From contig NZ_LQOW01000002.1 of the NCBI RefSeq assembly GCF_002102185.1, forward strand, positions 1 to 64,000: a stretch of DNA of 64,000 nucleotides, in the 5' to 3' direction. Made by a program: the position numbers and the translations under genes. Positions 51,697-60,320 of this stretch are shown here, in pieces (position 1 is the first letter of the stretch; every line of letters begins with the position of its first letter). The notes beneath the pieces are model-generated. The model ran no database searches. It was not told the DNA's origin and was given only the letters and a program-made list of their open reading frames with translations. The stretch is from Mycobacterium fragae (lineage in GTDB: Bacteria > Actinomycetota > Actinomycetes > Mycobacteriales > Mycobacteriaceae).

Positions 51697-52473
51697 ATGA
51701 GCACATACCACCCGCCCGCCGATCCCGGGTTGACGCTGACCGGCGAACGCACCATCCCGGGCCTCGACGTGGAGAACTACTGGTTCCGCCGTCACGAGGT
51801 GGTGTACCAGCGGTTGACGCCGCGCTGCGTGGGGCGCGAGGTGCTCGAAGCGGGCTGCGGCGAGGGCTACGGCGCCGACCTGATCGCCGGGGTCGCCCGC
51901 CGGGTGATCGCGGTGGACTACGACGAGAGCGCGGTGGCGCACGTGCGGGCCCGCTACCCGCGGGTGGACGTCATGCACGCGAACCTGACCGAGCTGCCGC
52001 TGGCCGACGGATCGGTCGACGTGGTGGTCAACTTCCAGGTCATCGAACACCTGTGGGACCAGGCCAGGTTCGTCCGCGAGTGCGCCAGGGTGCTGCGCTC
52101 GTCGGGGCTGTTGATGATGTCCACTCCCAACCGGATCACGTTCTCGCCGGGCCGTGACACCCCGATCAACCCGTTTCACACCCGCGAGCTCAATGCCGAG
52201 GAGCTGACCCAGCTGCTGGTGGAGGCAGGTTTCACCGTGGAGGGTGTTTACGGGATTTTTCATGGGCCGCGGCTGGCCGAGATGGATGCCCGCCACGGCG
52301 GTTCGATCATCGACGCCCAGATCGCCCGCGCCGTCGCCGATGCGCCGTGGCCGCCGGAGCTGTTAGCCGACGTCGCCGCGGTCAGCGCCGCCGACTTCGA
52401 CATCGTCGACGCGGGAGACAGCTGTGATATTGATGCCAGCCTGGATCTGGTCGCGATCGCGGTGCGCCCGTGA
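51697..52473 (+). CDS. SAM-dependent methyltransferase of the MGLP cluster (Rv3030-like)
   Basis: A 258-aa class I methyltransferase: EVLEAGCGEGYGADLIAGVA (motif I), VIAVDYDESAV, and DVVVNFQVIEHLWDQARF. In M. tuberculosis Rv3030 belongs to the methylglucose lipopolysaccharide gene cluster. It may methylate glucose units of that polymer, which binds fatty acyl chains in the cytoplasm. The stop overlaps the GH57 start (ATGA/GTGA type), so the three MGLP genes are coupled. ATG 51697 follows TAGCCT by 9 bases. Confidence 0.9.
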   Translation: MSTYHPPADPGLTLTGERTIPGLDVENYWFRRHEVVYQRLTPRCVGREVLEAGCGEGYGADLIAGVARRVIAVDYDESAVAHVRARYPRVDVMHANLTELPLADGSVDVVVNFQVIEHLWDQARFVRECARVLRSSGLLMMSTPNRITFSPGRDTPINPFHTRELNAEELTQLLVEAGFTVEGVYGIFHGPRLAEMDARHGGSIIDAQIARAVADAPWPPELLADVAAVSAADFDIVDAGDSCDIDASLDLVAIAVRP

Positions 52474-54005
52474 ACCAGACCACCGAGAGCCGGGTACCCG
52501 GCCTGTTCACGCTGGTGTTGCACACCCATCTGCCGTGGCTGGCCCATCATGGCCGCTGGCCTGTCGGCGAGGAGTGGCTCTACCAGTCATGGTCGGCGGC
52601 ATATCTGCCGCTGCTTCGAGTGCTACACACCCTGGCCGGCGAGGACCGTCATCACTTGATCACGTTGGGCATGACGCCCGTGGTGACGGCCCAGCTCGAC
52701 GACCCGTACTGCCTCGACGGGATGTACCACTGGCTGGCGAACTGGCAACTGCGCGCCACCGAGGCCACCACGTTACCGGCGTTGCGCGCGTTCGGGATTC
52801 GCGAGAATGCCGAGGCGCGCCGGGCACTTGAGGACTTCGCCACCTTGTGGCGTCACGGTGGCAGCCCGCTGCTGCGCGGCCTGATCGACGCCGGCACGGT
52901 CGAGCTGCTCGGCGGGCCGCTCGCCCATCCGTTCCAGCCGCTGCTGACGCCGCGGCTGCGCGAGTTCGCGCTGCGCGAGGGCCTGGCCGATGCGCGTTCT
53001 CGGTTGGCGCATACCCCGGCCGGGATCTGGGCGCCCGAATGCGCGTACGCCCCGGGCATGGAGCATGACTACGCCGCGGCCGGCGTGGGCCACTTCATGG
53101 TCGACGGCCCGTCCTTGCATGGCGACACCGCGCTGGGCCGGCCGGTCGGCGACACTGACGTGGTGGCGTTCGGGCGCGACCTGCAGGTCAGCTATCGCGT
53201 GTGGTCGCCGAAATCCGGCTACCCGGGTCACGCCGCCTACCGCGACTTCCACACCTACGATCACCGCACCGGCCTCAAACCCGCCCGGGTCACCGGCCGC
53301 AACGTGCCGTCGGACGCCAAGGCGCCCTACGATCCCGAACGCGCGGATCGCGCGGTCGACGTCCACGTCGCCGATTTCGTCGACGTGGTACGGGGCCGGC
53401 TGCTGGCCGAATCCGAGCGGATCGGTCGCCCGGCACATGTGGTCGCCGCTTTTGACACCGAGTTGTTCGGCCACTGGTGGTACGAGGGACCGGTGTGGCT
53501 GGAACGGGTCCTGCGGGCGCTGCCGGAGGCCGGGGTGCGGGTGGGCACGTTGAGCGACGCGATCGCCGACGGTTACGTCGGCTCAACGGTCGAATTGCCG
53601 CCCAGCTCTTGGGGTTCCGGCAAGGACTGGCAGGTGTGGGCCGGCGACAAGGTCGCCGACCTGGTGCAGCTCAACTCCGAAGTCGTCGACACCGCGCTGA
53701 GCACGGTCGACAAGGCGCTGACCCAGACCGCGTCGCTGGACGGGCCGATCCCCCGCGACCAGATCGCCGATCAGATTCTGCGTGAGACGTTGCTCACGGT
53801 GTCCAGCGATTGGCCGTTCATGGTGAGCAAGGACTCCGCTGCCGACTATGCCCGCTACCGGGCGCACCTGCATGCGCACGCCACCCGCGAGATCGCCGGA
53901 GCGCTGGCGTCGGGCCGCCGGGAAGTCGCGCAGCGGCTGGCCGACGGCTGGAACCGGGCCGATGGCCTGTTCGGCGCGCTGGACGCGCGAAGGCTGCCCC
54001 GATGA
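52470..54005 (+). CDS. GH57 family alpha-glucan branching-type enzyme (Rv3031-like)
   Basis: A 511-aa glycoside hydrolase family 57 protein with DUF1957. The nucleophile Glu is near residue 190 in GIWAPECAYAPG, and the acid/base Asp is near 329 in AAFDTELFGHWWYEG. GH57 members of this type form alpha-1,6 branches or process alpha-1,4-glucans. Here it is linked to MGLP synthesis through its place between the methyltransferase and the glycosyltransferase, both coupled by 4-base overlaps. The GTG start at 52470 overlaps the previous stop. Confidence 0.92.
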   Translation: MNQTTESRVPGLFTLVLHTHLPWLAHHGRWPVGEEWLYQSWSAAYLPLLRVLHTLAGEDRHHLITLGMTPVVTAQLDDPYCLDGMYHWLANWQLRATEATTLPALRAFGIRENAEARRALEDFATLWRHGGSPLLRGLIDAGTVELLGGPLAHPFQPLLTPRLREFALREGLADARSRLAHTPAGIWAPECAYAPGMEHDYAAAGVGHFMVDGPSLHGDTALGRPVGDTDVVAFGRDLQVSYRVWSPKSGYPGHAAYRDFHTYDHRTGLKPARVTGRNVPSDAKAPYDPERADRAVDVHVADFVDVVRGRLLAESERIGRPAHVVAAFDTELFGHWWYEGPVWLERVLRALPEAGVRVGTLSDAIADGYVGSTVELPPSSWGSGKDWQVWAGDKVADLVQLNSEVVDTALSTVDKALTQTASLDGPIPRDQIADQILRETLLTVSSDWPFMVSKDSAADYARYRAHLHAHATREIAGALASGRREVAQRLADGWNRADGLFGALDARRLPR

Positions 54006-55225
54006 AAATCCTGATGGTGTCGTGGGAGTACCCGCCGGTGGTGATCGGTGGCCTCGGCCGACACGTCCATCATTTGTCGACGGCGCTGGCGGCCGCCGGC
54101 CACGAGGTCGTGGTGCTGTCGCGTCGCCCGTCGGGAACCGATCCGAGCACCCACCCGTCGTCCGATGAAATCAACGAGGACGTTCGCGTGGTAGCGGCTG
54201 CCCACGACCCGCACGAGTTCACCTTCAGCGACGACATGATGGCCTGGACGCTGGCGATGGGCCACGCCATGACCCGCGCCGGATTGTCGTTGGACTTCAC
54301 CCCCGACGTCTTGCACGCTCACGACTGGCTGGTGGCCCATCCCGCCGTCGCGCTTTCGGAATTCTACGACGTGCCAATGGTTTCCACTGTTCACGCGACG
54401 GAGGCAGGCCGGCATTCGGGATGGGTTTCCGGATCGCTGAGCCGCCAGGTGCACGCCGTCGAGTCGTGGTTGGTGCGCGAATCCGATTCGCTGATCACCT
54501 GTTCGAGCTCGATGGCCGACGAGATCACCGAGCTGTTCGGGCCAGGGCTGGCCGAGATCACGGTGATCCGCAACGGAATCGACGCAGCCCGTTGGCCTTT
54601 CGCGACTCGCCGGCCCCGCACCGGGCCGCCCGAATTGCTCTATGTGGGCCGGCTGGAGTACGAGAAGGGTGTGCACGAAGCGATCGCCGCACTGCCCCGC
54701 ATCAGGCGCGTCCATCCCGGAACCACGTTGACTATCGCCGGGGACGGCACCCAGCAGGACTGGCTTATCGAACAGGCCCGCAAGCACCGGGTGCGCAAGG
54801 CGACGAAATTCGTTGGGCGGCTTGACCACGAGGAACTGCTGCACGCCTTGCATCGCGCAGACGCCGCCGTGCTGCCCAGCCATTACGAGCCCTTCGGCCT
54901 GGCAGCGCTGGAGGCCGCCGCGGCAGGCACTCCGCTGGTGACCACCAATATCGGGGGCCTGGGCGAGGCGGTGATCGACGGTGAGACCGGGATGTCCTGC
55001 CCGCCACGCGATGTGGCGCGACTGGCCAAAGCGGTCTGCGCCGTGCTCGACGATCCAGCCGCCGCGCAGCGCCGCGCGCGGGCCGCACGGGAAAGACTCA
55101 CCTCTGATTTCGATTGGCATACCGTGGCCGACGAGACCGCACAGGTATATCTGGCGGCCAAGCGTCGCGAACGCCAGCCGCTTCCCCGGCTACCGATCGT
55201 CGAGCACGCGCTGCCGGACCGCTAG
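54002..55225 (+). CDS. GT4 family alpha-1,4-glucosyltransferase (Rv3032-like)
   Basis: A 407-aa retaining glycosyltransferase with GT-B fold. The N-terminal MKILMVSWEYPPVVIGGLGRHVHHL loop, DVLHAHDWLVAHPA and the C-terminal donor site LPSHYEPFGLAALEAAAAGTPLVTT (EX7E) are clear. In M. tuberculosis Rv3032 elongates the glucan backbone of MGLP. ATG 54002 overlaps the GH57 stop (ATGA); the upstream open frame is inside GH57. It should act in the cytoplasm. Confidence 0.94.
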   Translation: MKILMVSWEYPPVVIGGLGRHVHHLSTALAAAGHEVVVLSRRPSGTDPSTHPSSDEINEDVRVVAAAHDPHEFTFSDDMMAWTLAMGHAMTRAGLSLDFTPDVLHAHDWLVAHPAVALSEFYDVPMVSTVHATEAGRHSGWVSGSLSRQVHAVESWLVRESDSLITCSSSMADEITELFGPGLAEITVIRNGIDAARWPFATRRPRTGPPELLYVGRLEYEKGVHEAIAALPRIRRVHPGTTLTIAGDGTQQDWLIEQARKHRVRKATKFVGRLDHEELLHALHRADAAVLPSHYEPFGLAALEAAAAGTPLVTTNIGGLGEAVIDGETGMSCPPRDVARLAKAVCAVLDDPAAAQRRARAARERLTSDFDWHTVADETAQVYLAAKRRERQPLPRLPIVEHALPDR

Positions 55226-55234
55226 CCAGCTCAA

Positions 55235-55250
55235 TGGAAGTAGTCTTCCA
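55235..55250 (+). promoter_or_regulatory. Palindrome overlapping the -10 of the acyl-CoA dehydrogenase operon
   Basis: TGGAAGTAGTCTTCCA is a perfect palindrome with 6-bp arms and a four-base centre. The box TAGTCT (55241-55246) lies inside it and is 6 bases before the ATG (55253), a leaderless pattern. A repressor bound here would block the promoter. Sequence seen; regulation inferred. Confidence 0.6.
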
Positions 55251-55252
55251 GC

Positions 55253-56401
55253 ATGCGCGCCACCTCTGCTGAGCTGACGGCCGCGGAACTGGACCTGCGT
55301 GACCAGGTTCGCGCTTTCCTGTCCAAGGAGCTGCCTGCCGGCACATTCGAGCCGGGCCTCGGGATGAGTAGCCAAGCTGATCCTGAGTTTTCGGCGTTGC
55401 TCGCCGAGCGCGGATGGGTCGGCATGGCGGTGCCGGCGCGCTACGGCGGTCACGACGCCACGGCCGTGGACCGGTTTGTGGTCGTCGAGGAACTGCTGCG
55501 CTGGGGAGCGCCCGTTGGACATCACTGGGTGGCCGACCGCCAGATCGCCCCAGTGCTGCTGCGTTTTGGCACCGAGGAACAGAAGCGCTGGTTGCTGCCG
55601 GAGATCTGCCGGGGGAAGTTGTGCTTCTGCATCGGCATGAGCGAGCCGGATGCCGGAAGTGACCTCGCGTCGGTGCGCACGAAAGCGGTTGCCGGCGACG
55701 GCGGTTGGCGTGTCTCGGGCACCAAGGTGTGGACGAGCAACGCCATGCGCGCCGACTTCATGATCGCGTTGTGCCGCACCGGCGGCGGCGCGCGCCATGA
55801 GGGGCTCAGTCGGTTGCTGATCGATATGCATAGCCCGGGCGTGACGGTCAACCCGATCCCCTATCTCGACGGCAGCACCGACCACTTCGCCGAAGTGACA
55901 CTCGACGACGTGCTGGTTCCCGATGACAGGGTGATCGGTGAGATCGGACAGGGATGGGCGCAGAACACCAGCGAGCTGGCCTTCGAGCGCGGCGGGCCGG
56001 ACCGGTGGATCTCCACTTTCCTGCTCGTTCAGGAATTCATGCGCGCTGAACCGGATCTTGCTGCCAGCCCCGCCGGACGCCGCTGGATCGGCGAACTGGC
56101 CGCCCAATACTGGGTGTTGCGCCGGCTCTCGCTCGCGGTGGCGAGGAGTATCGACGCGGGCGGCACCCCTTCGGCGGAAGCGGCGCTCATCAAGGAGATG
56201 GGCACTCGGTTCGAACAAGACGTGGTGATCGCATTGCGGGAATTGCTGGACCGAGAGCTGCTGTGCGGCTTGGAATCTGCTGAGCCACCTTCATTGTTCG
56301 ACCGGCTGCTGCGTCGCGCTGTGCTGGATTCGCCCTCGTACACCATTCGCGGCGGAACCACCGAGGTGCTGCGTTCGGTCGCTGCGAAGGGTCTGACATG
56401 A
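55253..56401 (+). CDS. Acyl-CoA dehydrogenase (FadE-type), catalytic subunit candidate
   Basis: A 382-aa flavin dehydrogenase that introduces a 2,3 double bond into an acyl-CoA. Motifs seen are SEPDAGSDLASVRTKA (FAD contact), VWTSNAMRADF, and the C-terminal YTIRGGTTEVLRSVAAKGL. It is first in a four-gene operon and overlaps the second dehydrogenase by ATGA. Paired FadE genes in mycobacteria often make alpha2-beta2 enzymes for cholesterol-type or branched substrates. The substrate here is unknown, and electrons should go to EtfAB. Confidence 0.92.
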   Translation: MRATSAELTAAELDLRDQVRAFLSKELPAGTFEPGLGMSSQADPEFSALLAERGWVGMAVPARYGGHDATAVDRFVVVEELLRWGAPVGHHWVADRQIAPVLLRFGTEEQKRWLLPEICRGKLCFCIGMSEPDAGSDLASVRTKAVAGDGGWRVSGTKVWTSNAMRADFMIALCRTGGGARHEGLSRLLIDMHSPGVTVNPIPYLDGSTDHFAEVTLDDVLVPDDRVIGEIGQGWAQNTSELAFERGGPDRWISTFLLVQEFMRAEPDLAASPAGRRWIGELAAQYWVLRRLSLAVARSIDAGGTPSAEAALIKEMGTRFEQDVVIALRELLDRELLCGLESAEPPSLFDRLLRRAVLDSPSYTIRGGTTEVLRSVAAKGLT

Positions 56402-57453
56402 GCGATAACGAACTGCACAGCGCCGCAACGAAATTCTTCGATGACCACTGCCCCTGGGAGGTCGTCGCCGAGACCGAAGTGACGGGCTGGGCCGACGCGC
56501 TGTGGCAGGCACTGACAGAAACCGGGTTCGCCGATGTGCCGATGCCGGAGGAATTGGGCGGATCGGGCGGTGACGTGGCCGATGCGGTCGAGCTGCTACG
56601 GGCAGCGGGAGCGCACGCGGCGCCAGTGCCGCTCGCTGAGGCGGGCCTGGTCGCCGGTTGGCTGCTGGCGTCTGCGGGTCTGGTGCTACCAAACGCGATT
56701 CGCACCGTGCTGCCAACCGCCGGGCAGTTGCATCTCGACGATGATCGACTGTTCGGCACGGTGCCGGGGGTGGCATGGGGTCACCGCGCCGAGCATGTTG
56801 TCGGACTCGTCGACGGCCTCGTGCTGATAGCGCCGGGTCCGGCCGCACCGGGACCGCATCCGGCGGTCAGCCGCGCCGTCAACCTGGCCGGCGAGCCACG
56901 TGACACCGTGCATTTCGACGGCGTGCCGATCACCGCGCGAGCCAGCGCGCCGGATGGAGTCAACGACCAAACGCTGGCGGAGCGTGCCGCTTTGGGGCGG
57001 ACGGCGCTGATGGCCGGCGCGTTGAACGCCGTCGCGGCGATGACGCTGCGGTACAGCCGCGAGCGAGAGCAATTCGGGCGCCCCATCGGCCGGTTCCAAG
57101 CCGTGCAGGCTCATCTCGTCACCATTCATCAGCAGGCGACGGTGGTGGCCGCGGCCGTCGCCGGTGCGGTCGCCGCGCTCGAACGCGGCCACGGCGGCTT
57201 CGAAATCGCCTGCGCCAAGCTACTTGCCGACCAAGGTGCAAAGTTGGCCACGCGATCCGCCCACCAGGCACACGGCGCGATCGGCATGACGAAGGAGTAT
57301 CCATTGCACTATCTGACCCGCCGGCTATGGGCCTGGCGAGACGAAGCGGGCGGCCACCACCGCTGGGCGGACCGGCTCGGCGCGACGTTGCTGTCCGCGG
57401 GCCCCGACGCGCTGTACCCCGCGATTCAGTCCGGATCGGACGTGATCCAGTGA
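56398..57453 (+). CDS. Acyl-CoA dehydrogenase-like partner subunit
   Basis: A 351-aa acyl-CoA dehydrogenase homologue. The N-terminal half is shorter and lacks the SEPDAGSD-type block. The C-terminal part has REREQFGRPIGRFQAVQAHL and HQAHGAIGMTKEYPLHYLTRR. These traits fit the non-catalytic partner of a heteromeric FadE pair, though that is inferred. The ATG overlaps the previous stop, and its stop overlaps the hydrolase GTG. Confidence 0.88.
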   Translation: MSDNELHSAATKFFDDHCPWEVVAETEVTGWADALWQALTETGFADVPMPEELGGSGGDVADAVELLRAAGAHAAPVPLAEAGLVAGWLLASAGLVLPNAIRTVLPTAGQLHLDDDRLFGTVPGVAWGHRAEHVVGLVDGLVLIAPGPAAPGPHPAVSRAVNLAGEPRDTVHFDGVPITARASAPDGVNDQTLAERAALGRTALMAGALNAVAAMTLRYSREREQFGRPIGRFQAVQAHLVTIHQQATVVAAAVAGAVAALERGHGGFEIACAKLLADQGAKLATRSAHQAHGAIGMTKEYPLHYLTRRLWAWRDEAGGHHRWADRLGATLLSAGPDALYPAIQSGSDVIQ

Positions 57454-58214
57454 ACCGGCTGCGGCGCCCGGACGGCGTCGAGGTCGCGTACCGGGTGCAG
57501 AACCCACAGGCGTCGGGTGTGCCGATATTGCTCACCCACGGTTTCGCCGCCACCGCAGCCATGTGGGATCCCAACATTGACGCGCTGTCGACGGACCGGC
57601 CGGTGATCGTGTGGGACCAGCGCGGGCACGGCAACAGCGACGCCCCAGAGGATATGGCCCGCTACGGCCAGGACATCAGCGTCGCGGACATGGCCGCAGT
57701 ACTCGACGCCGCCGGCGCGGAGCGGGCGGTGCTGTGCGGCATGTCCTTGGGCGGCTACCTGTCACTGGCCTTTCACCTCGCCCACCCGCATCGGGTGGCC
57801 GCGCTGGTGCTCGTCGACACCGGGCCGGGCTACCGCAACGCCGAAGCCCGCCAGAAGTGGAACGACTGGGTGGAGCGAACCGCGCAGCGACTGGAGACCG
57901 GCGCACCCGCGCCGCATTCTTCGCCGGAGGTCGCGCGGGCCGTACACCGGCATCCCGAAGGACTGCCCCGCGCCGCCCGCGGCTCGATGGTCCAACACAA
58001 TGCCCGGGTGATCGAATCACTCGACAGCATCGCGGTTCCCGCGCTCGTCGTCGTCGGCGCGCAGGACACCGACTTCCTGGCCGGTGCCGACTACATGCAG
58101 CGCCACATTCCCAATGCCCGCCAGCTTCTCATCAACGACGCCGGGCATGCCGCGAACATGGACCAACCCGACATTTTCAACACCGCCGTGCGTGAACTGC
58201 TGGAGCAACTTTGA
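57450..58214 (+). CDS. Alpha/beta hydrolase
   Basis: A 254-aa alpha/beta hydrolase. The nucleophile is Ser99 in GMSLGG, the acid is Asp206 or Asp208 in VVGAQDTDF, and the base is His233 in NDAGHAANMD. The oxyanion loop LTHGFAATAAMW is at the N terminus. It could be a thioesterase or esterase acting within the acyl-CoA operon. GTG 57450 overlaps the previous stop (GTGA); the longer frame upstream lies inside the dehydrogenase gene. Confidence 0.9.
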   Translation: MNRLRRPDGVEVAYRVQNPQASGVPILLTHGFAATAAMWDPNIDALSTDRPVIVWDQRGHGNSDAPEDMARYGQDISVADMAAVLDAAGAERAVLCGMSLGGYLSLAFHLAHPHRVAALVLVDTGPGYRNAEARQKWNDWVERTAQRLETGAPAPHSSPEVARAVHRHPEGLPRAARGSMVQHNARVIESLDSIAVPALVVVGAQDTDFLAGADYMQRHIPNARQLLINDAGHAANMDQPDIFNTAVRELLEQL

Positions 58215-58972
58215 ACACCCAGGACGTAACCATGGACCTGGCCGATCACGTGGCAACCGTCGAGATCCACCGGCCGCCGAACAATTTCTTCGATACCGCG
58301 CTCATAACCGCCATCGCCGACGCCTACGCCCAACTCGACAACGACGCCGACTGCCGGGCGATCGTGCTCTGCGCCGAGGGAAAGCACTTCTGCGCCGGCG
58401 CCGACTTCTCCCGCTCCGCAGCGGGCGGGTCCTCGGTCGCTGAGCTCTACGTCCAGGCTCTGCGGTTATTCCGGTCGACCAAGCCGGTGGTCGCGGCAGT
58501 CAACGGCGCGGCGATCGGCGGCGGGCTCGGACTGGCATTGAGCGCGGACTTCCGGGTGGCGTCCGCATCGTCGAGATTCGCGGCTAACTTCAGCCAGCTC
58601 GGATTCCACCCCGGCTTTGGGATCACCGCCACGCTGCCACGAGTCGTCGGGCAGCAGAAGGCACTCGAATGGCTGCTCACCGGTGAGCGCTTCAACGGCG
58701 AAAAGGCCTACGCCGCAGGGCTTGTCGACGAGCTCGCTGCCGACGGCGATGTCCGCCCGGCCGCGTTGCGGTTTGCGGGGCGCATCGCGGCTTCGGCTCC
58801 ATTGGCGGTGACGAGCATCCGCGCAACCATGCGCGCTGGACTTGCCGAGGCTGTCGAAGGGGCCACCGCCCACGAACTGCAAGAACAAACCCGTTTGCAG
58901 GCGACCGCCGATTTTCGCGAAGGCGTTGCCGCCGCGGCCCAGCGCCGTGCGCCGATGTTCACGGGTCGCTGA
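58211..58972 (+). CDS. Enoyl-CoA hydratase/isomerase family protein
   Basis: A 253-aa crotonase-fold protein. The oxyanion-hole segments are AEGKHFCAGADFS and NGAAIGGGLGLAL. The usual catalytic Glu region reads FAANFSQLGFHPGFG, in which no Glu is present, so normal hydration is uncertain and isomerase or hydrolase activity is possible. A TTG at 58211 overlaps the hydrolase stop (TTGA), matching the other junctions; ATG 58232 is an alternative. Last gene of the operon. Confidence 0.86.
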   Translation: MNTQDVTMDLADHVATVEIHRPPNNFFDTALITAIADAYAQLDNDADCRAIVLCAEGKHFCAGADFSRSAAGGSSVAELYVQALRLFRSTKPVVAAVNGAAIGGGLGLALSADFRVASASSRFAANFSQLGFHPGFGITATLPRVVGQQKALEWLLTGERFNGEKAYAAGLVDELAADGDVRPAALRFAGRIAASAPLAVTSIRATMRAGLAEAVEGATAHELQEQTRLQATADFREGVAAAAQRRAPMFTGR

Positions 58973-59596
58973 TTACAGTGCGCGCCGCGCCGCCTTGACA
59001 GCCGCGAACGTCTCTGGGGCGCCGTCGAATTCGATCTGCACCGCGTCGCGGCCCGCGAGGAACAACACCAGCTCCTGTGGTTCGCCAGTCACCGTGACCT
59101 CCTCGCCGCGTCCGACGCGGGCGATTTGTCGGCCCGCGGGTGTCTGGAGCACGACCTGCACGGGTGCTTTCGCCAGCGCCATCCGGCTCACGAAACCCAG
59201 CGGCCGGGTCAACGCCGTGGCCGTCGACTCATCCAACTCCCGTGGCTGCCAACCGTCGACGGCGCGGCGCACATCCTCGTGATGGATGAACATCTCTCCG
59301 ATGTTGGCCACCGGATCGAGCAGCTTGAACGGTGAATACAGCGGGGGTCCGGACGCCACCAGCTCGACGAGGTCGTCCCAGCTGTTCGACTGCGCGATCT
59401 GATCCTGAACCTTGGCGGTGTGGTCGGCGAGAAACGGAATCACGATGCCGACGGTGGCGTCGAGGCGGCGTTCCCTAACGACCAGGTGAGCGGCCAGATC
59501 CCGGGTAGTCCAGCCCGCGCAGAGTGTCGGTGCGTCCGGCCCGACCCTGCGCAGAGTTTCCACGAGAGCGGCACGCTCGCGTTGAGCAGCGTTCAT
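58973..59596 (-). CDS. TIGR03085 family (DinB/maleylpyruvate-isomerase-like) metal-binding protein
   Basis: A 207-aa DinB-like four-helix bundle protein as in mycothiol-dependent enzymes. Features are TLCAGWTTRDLAAHLVVRERR (metal-binding His) and MFIHHEDVRRAVDGW near residues 107-122. The C terminus is a small beta domain (GRGEEVTVTGEPQELVLFLAGRD). ATG 59596 has AAGG 7 bases upstream and is preferred to GTG 59602. Convergent with the enoyl-CoA hydratase without gap. Function unknown. Confidence 0.85.
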   Translation of the reverse strand: MNAAQRERAALVETLRRVGPDAPTLCAGWTTRDLAAHLVVRERRLDATVGIVIPFLADHTAKVQDQIAQSNSWDDLVELVASGPPLYSPFKLLDPVANIGEMFIHHEDVRRAVDGWQPRELDESTATALTRPLGFVSRMALAKAPVQVVLQTPAGRQIARVGRGEEVTVTGEPQELVLFLAGRDAVQIEFDGAPETFAAVKAARRAL

Positions 59597-59734
59597 GGAC
59601 ACACCTTAGGCCGGGCGAGTTAGATAGCGGGACGTGGATGGTTCCCCGTCGATTCGCTGGCCTGAGCGGTTCGATCCGCGACGGGCACGGCCCAGGGTCT
59701 CCGGCCCCCGGCCGTCGACCGTGCGCTGAGGGCG

Positions 59735-59792
59735 TCGACTGTGCACGCAGGGCGCAAAATTCCGGCGGATTCCGACCACAGCGCACAGTCGA
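59735..59792. repeat. 58-bp palindromic intergenic element, copy 2
   Basis: Perfect 10-bp arms TCGACTGTGC (59735-59744) and GCACAGTCGA (59783-59792) flank a 38-base spacer with ATTCCGGC at its centre. This is like the element at 43792-43851. A partial extra arm (GTCGACCGTGC) precedes it near 59714. It lies between the divergent TIGR03085 and tspO genes. Confidence 0.6.
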
Positions 59793-59825
59793 GACCGCGC
59801 ATGGCGGAATCTGAAGGGAGACAAC

Positions 59826-60320
59826 GTGAATAAGCAAACCCTGGGCGCGACCAGTCTCGCCGTCGCCACGGCCGCCGCTGCCGGAAGCCTGGCCAACACA
59901 ACCCGGACGCCGGCCTGGTATGCGCAACTGCGCAAACCGGGCTACGTGCCGCCGGCCAACGTGTTTCCGATCGCCTGGACCTCGCTGTACACCGACATCG
60001 CGATCACATCGGCGATGGCCATCGACCGGCTGCGCGACGCAGGACGCCACGCCGAGGCGCGCAACTACGTGATCGCGCTGGCCGCGAACCTGATTCTCAA
60101 CGCCGGATGGAGTTGGCTGTTTTTCGGCTACCGCAGGCTCGGCGCGTCGGCGCTCGGAGCCGCAGTTCTGGCCGTCAGCAGCGCCGACCTGACCCGGCGG
60201 ACCGCCGCGGCCGACTCGCGAGCTGCGGTCGCGCTGTCGCCATATCCGCTCTGGTGTGCCTTTGCCACCCTGATGTCGAGTCACATCTGGCGACTCAACC
60301 GACGGATCACCGGGCCTTAG
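59826..60320 (+). CDS. tspO: TspO/MBR family membrane protein
   Basis: A 164-aa protein with five membrane helices as in bacterial TspO: QLRKPGYVPPANVFPIAWTSLYTDIAITSAM, then NYVIALAANLILNAGWSWLFFGYR, with the aromatic LILNAGWSWLFF helix. TspO proteins bind porphyrins and respond to stress. The GTG start has GAAGGGAG upstream. It is convergent with the acyltransferase gene (3-base overlap of stops). Confidence 0.88.
   Translation: MNKQTLGATSLAVATAAAAGSLANTTRTPAWYAQLRKPGYVPPANVFPIAWTSLYTDIAITSAMAIDRLRDAGRHAEARNYVIALAANLILNAGWSWLFFGYRRLGASALGAAVLAVSSADLTRRTAAADSRAAVALSPYPLWCAFATLMSSHIWRLNRRITGP

Noticed and set aside
53855..56218. Long minus-strand frames opposite the glycosyltransferase and acyl-CoA dehydrogenase
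   Set aside because: Shadows of well-supported genes; no homology signs.
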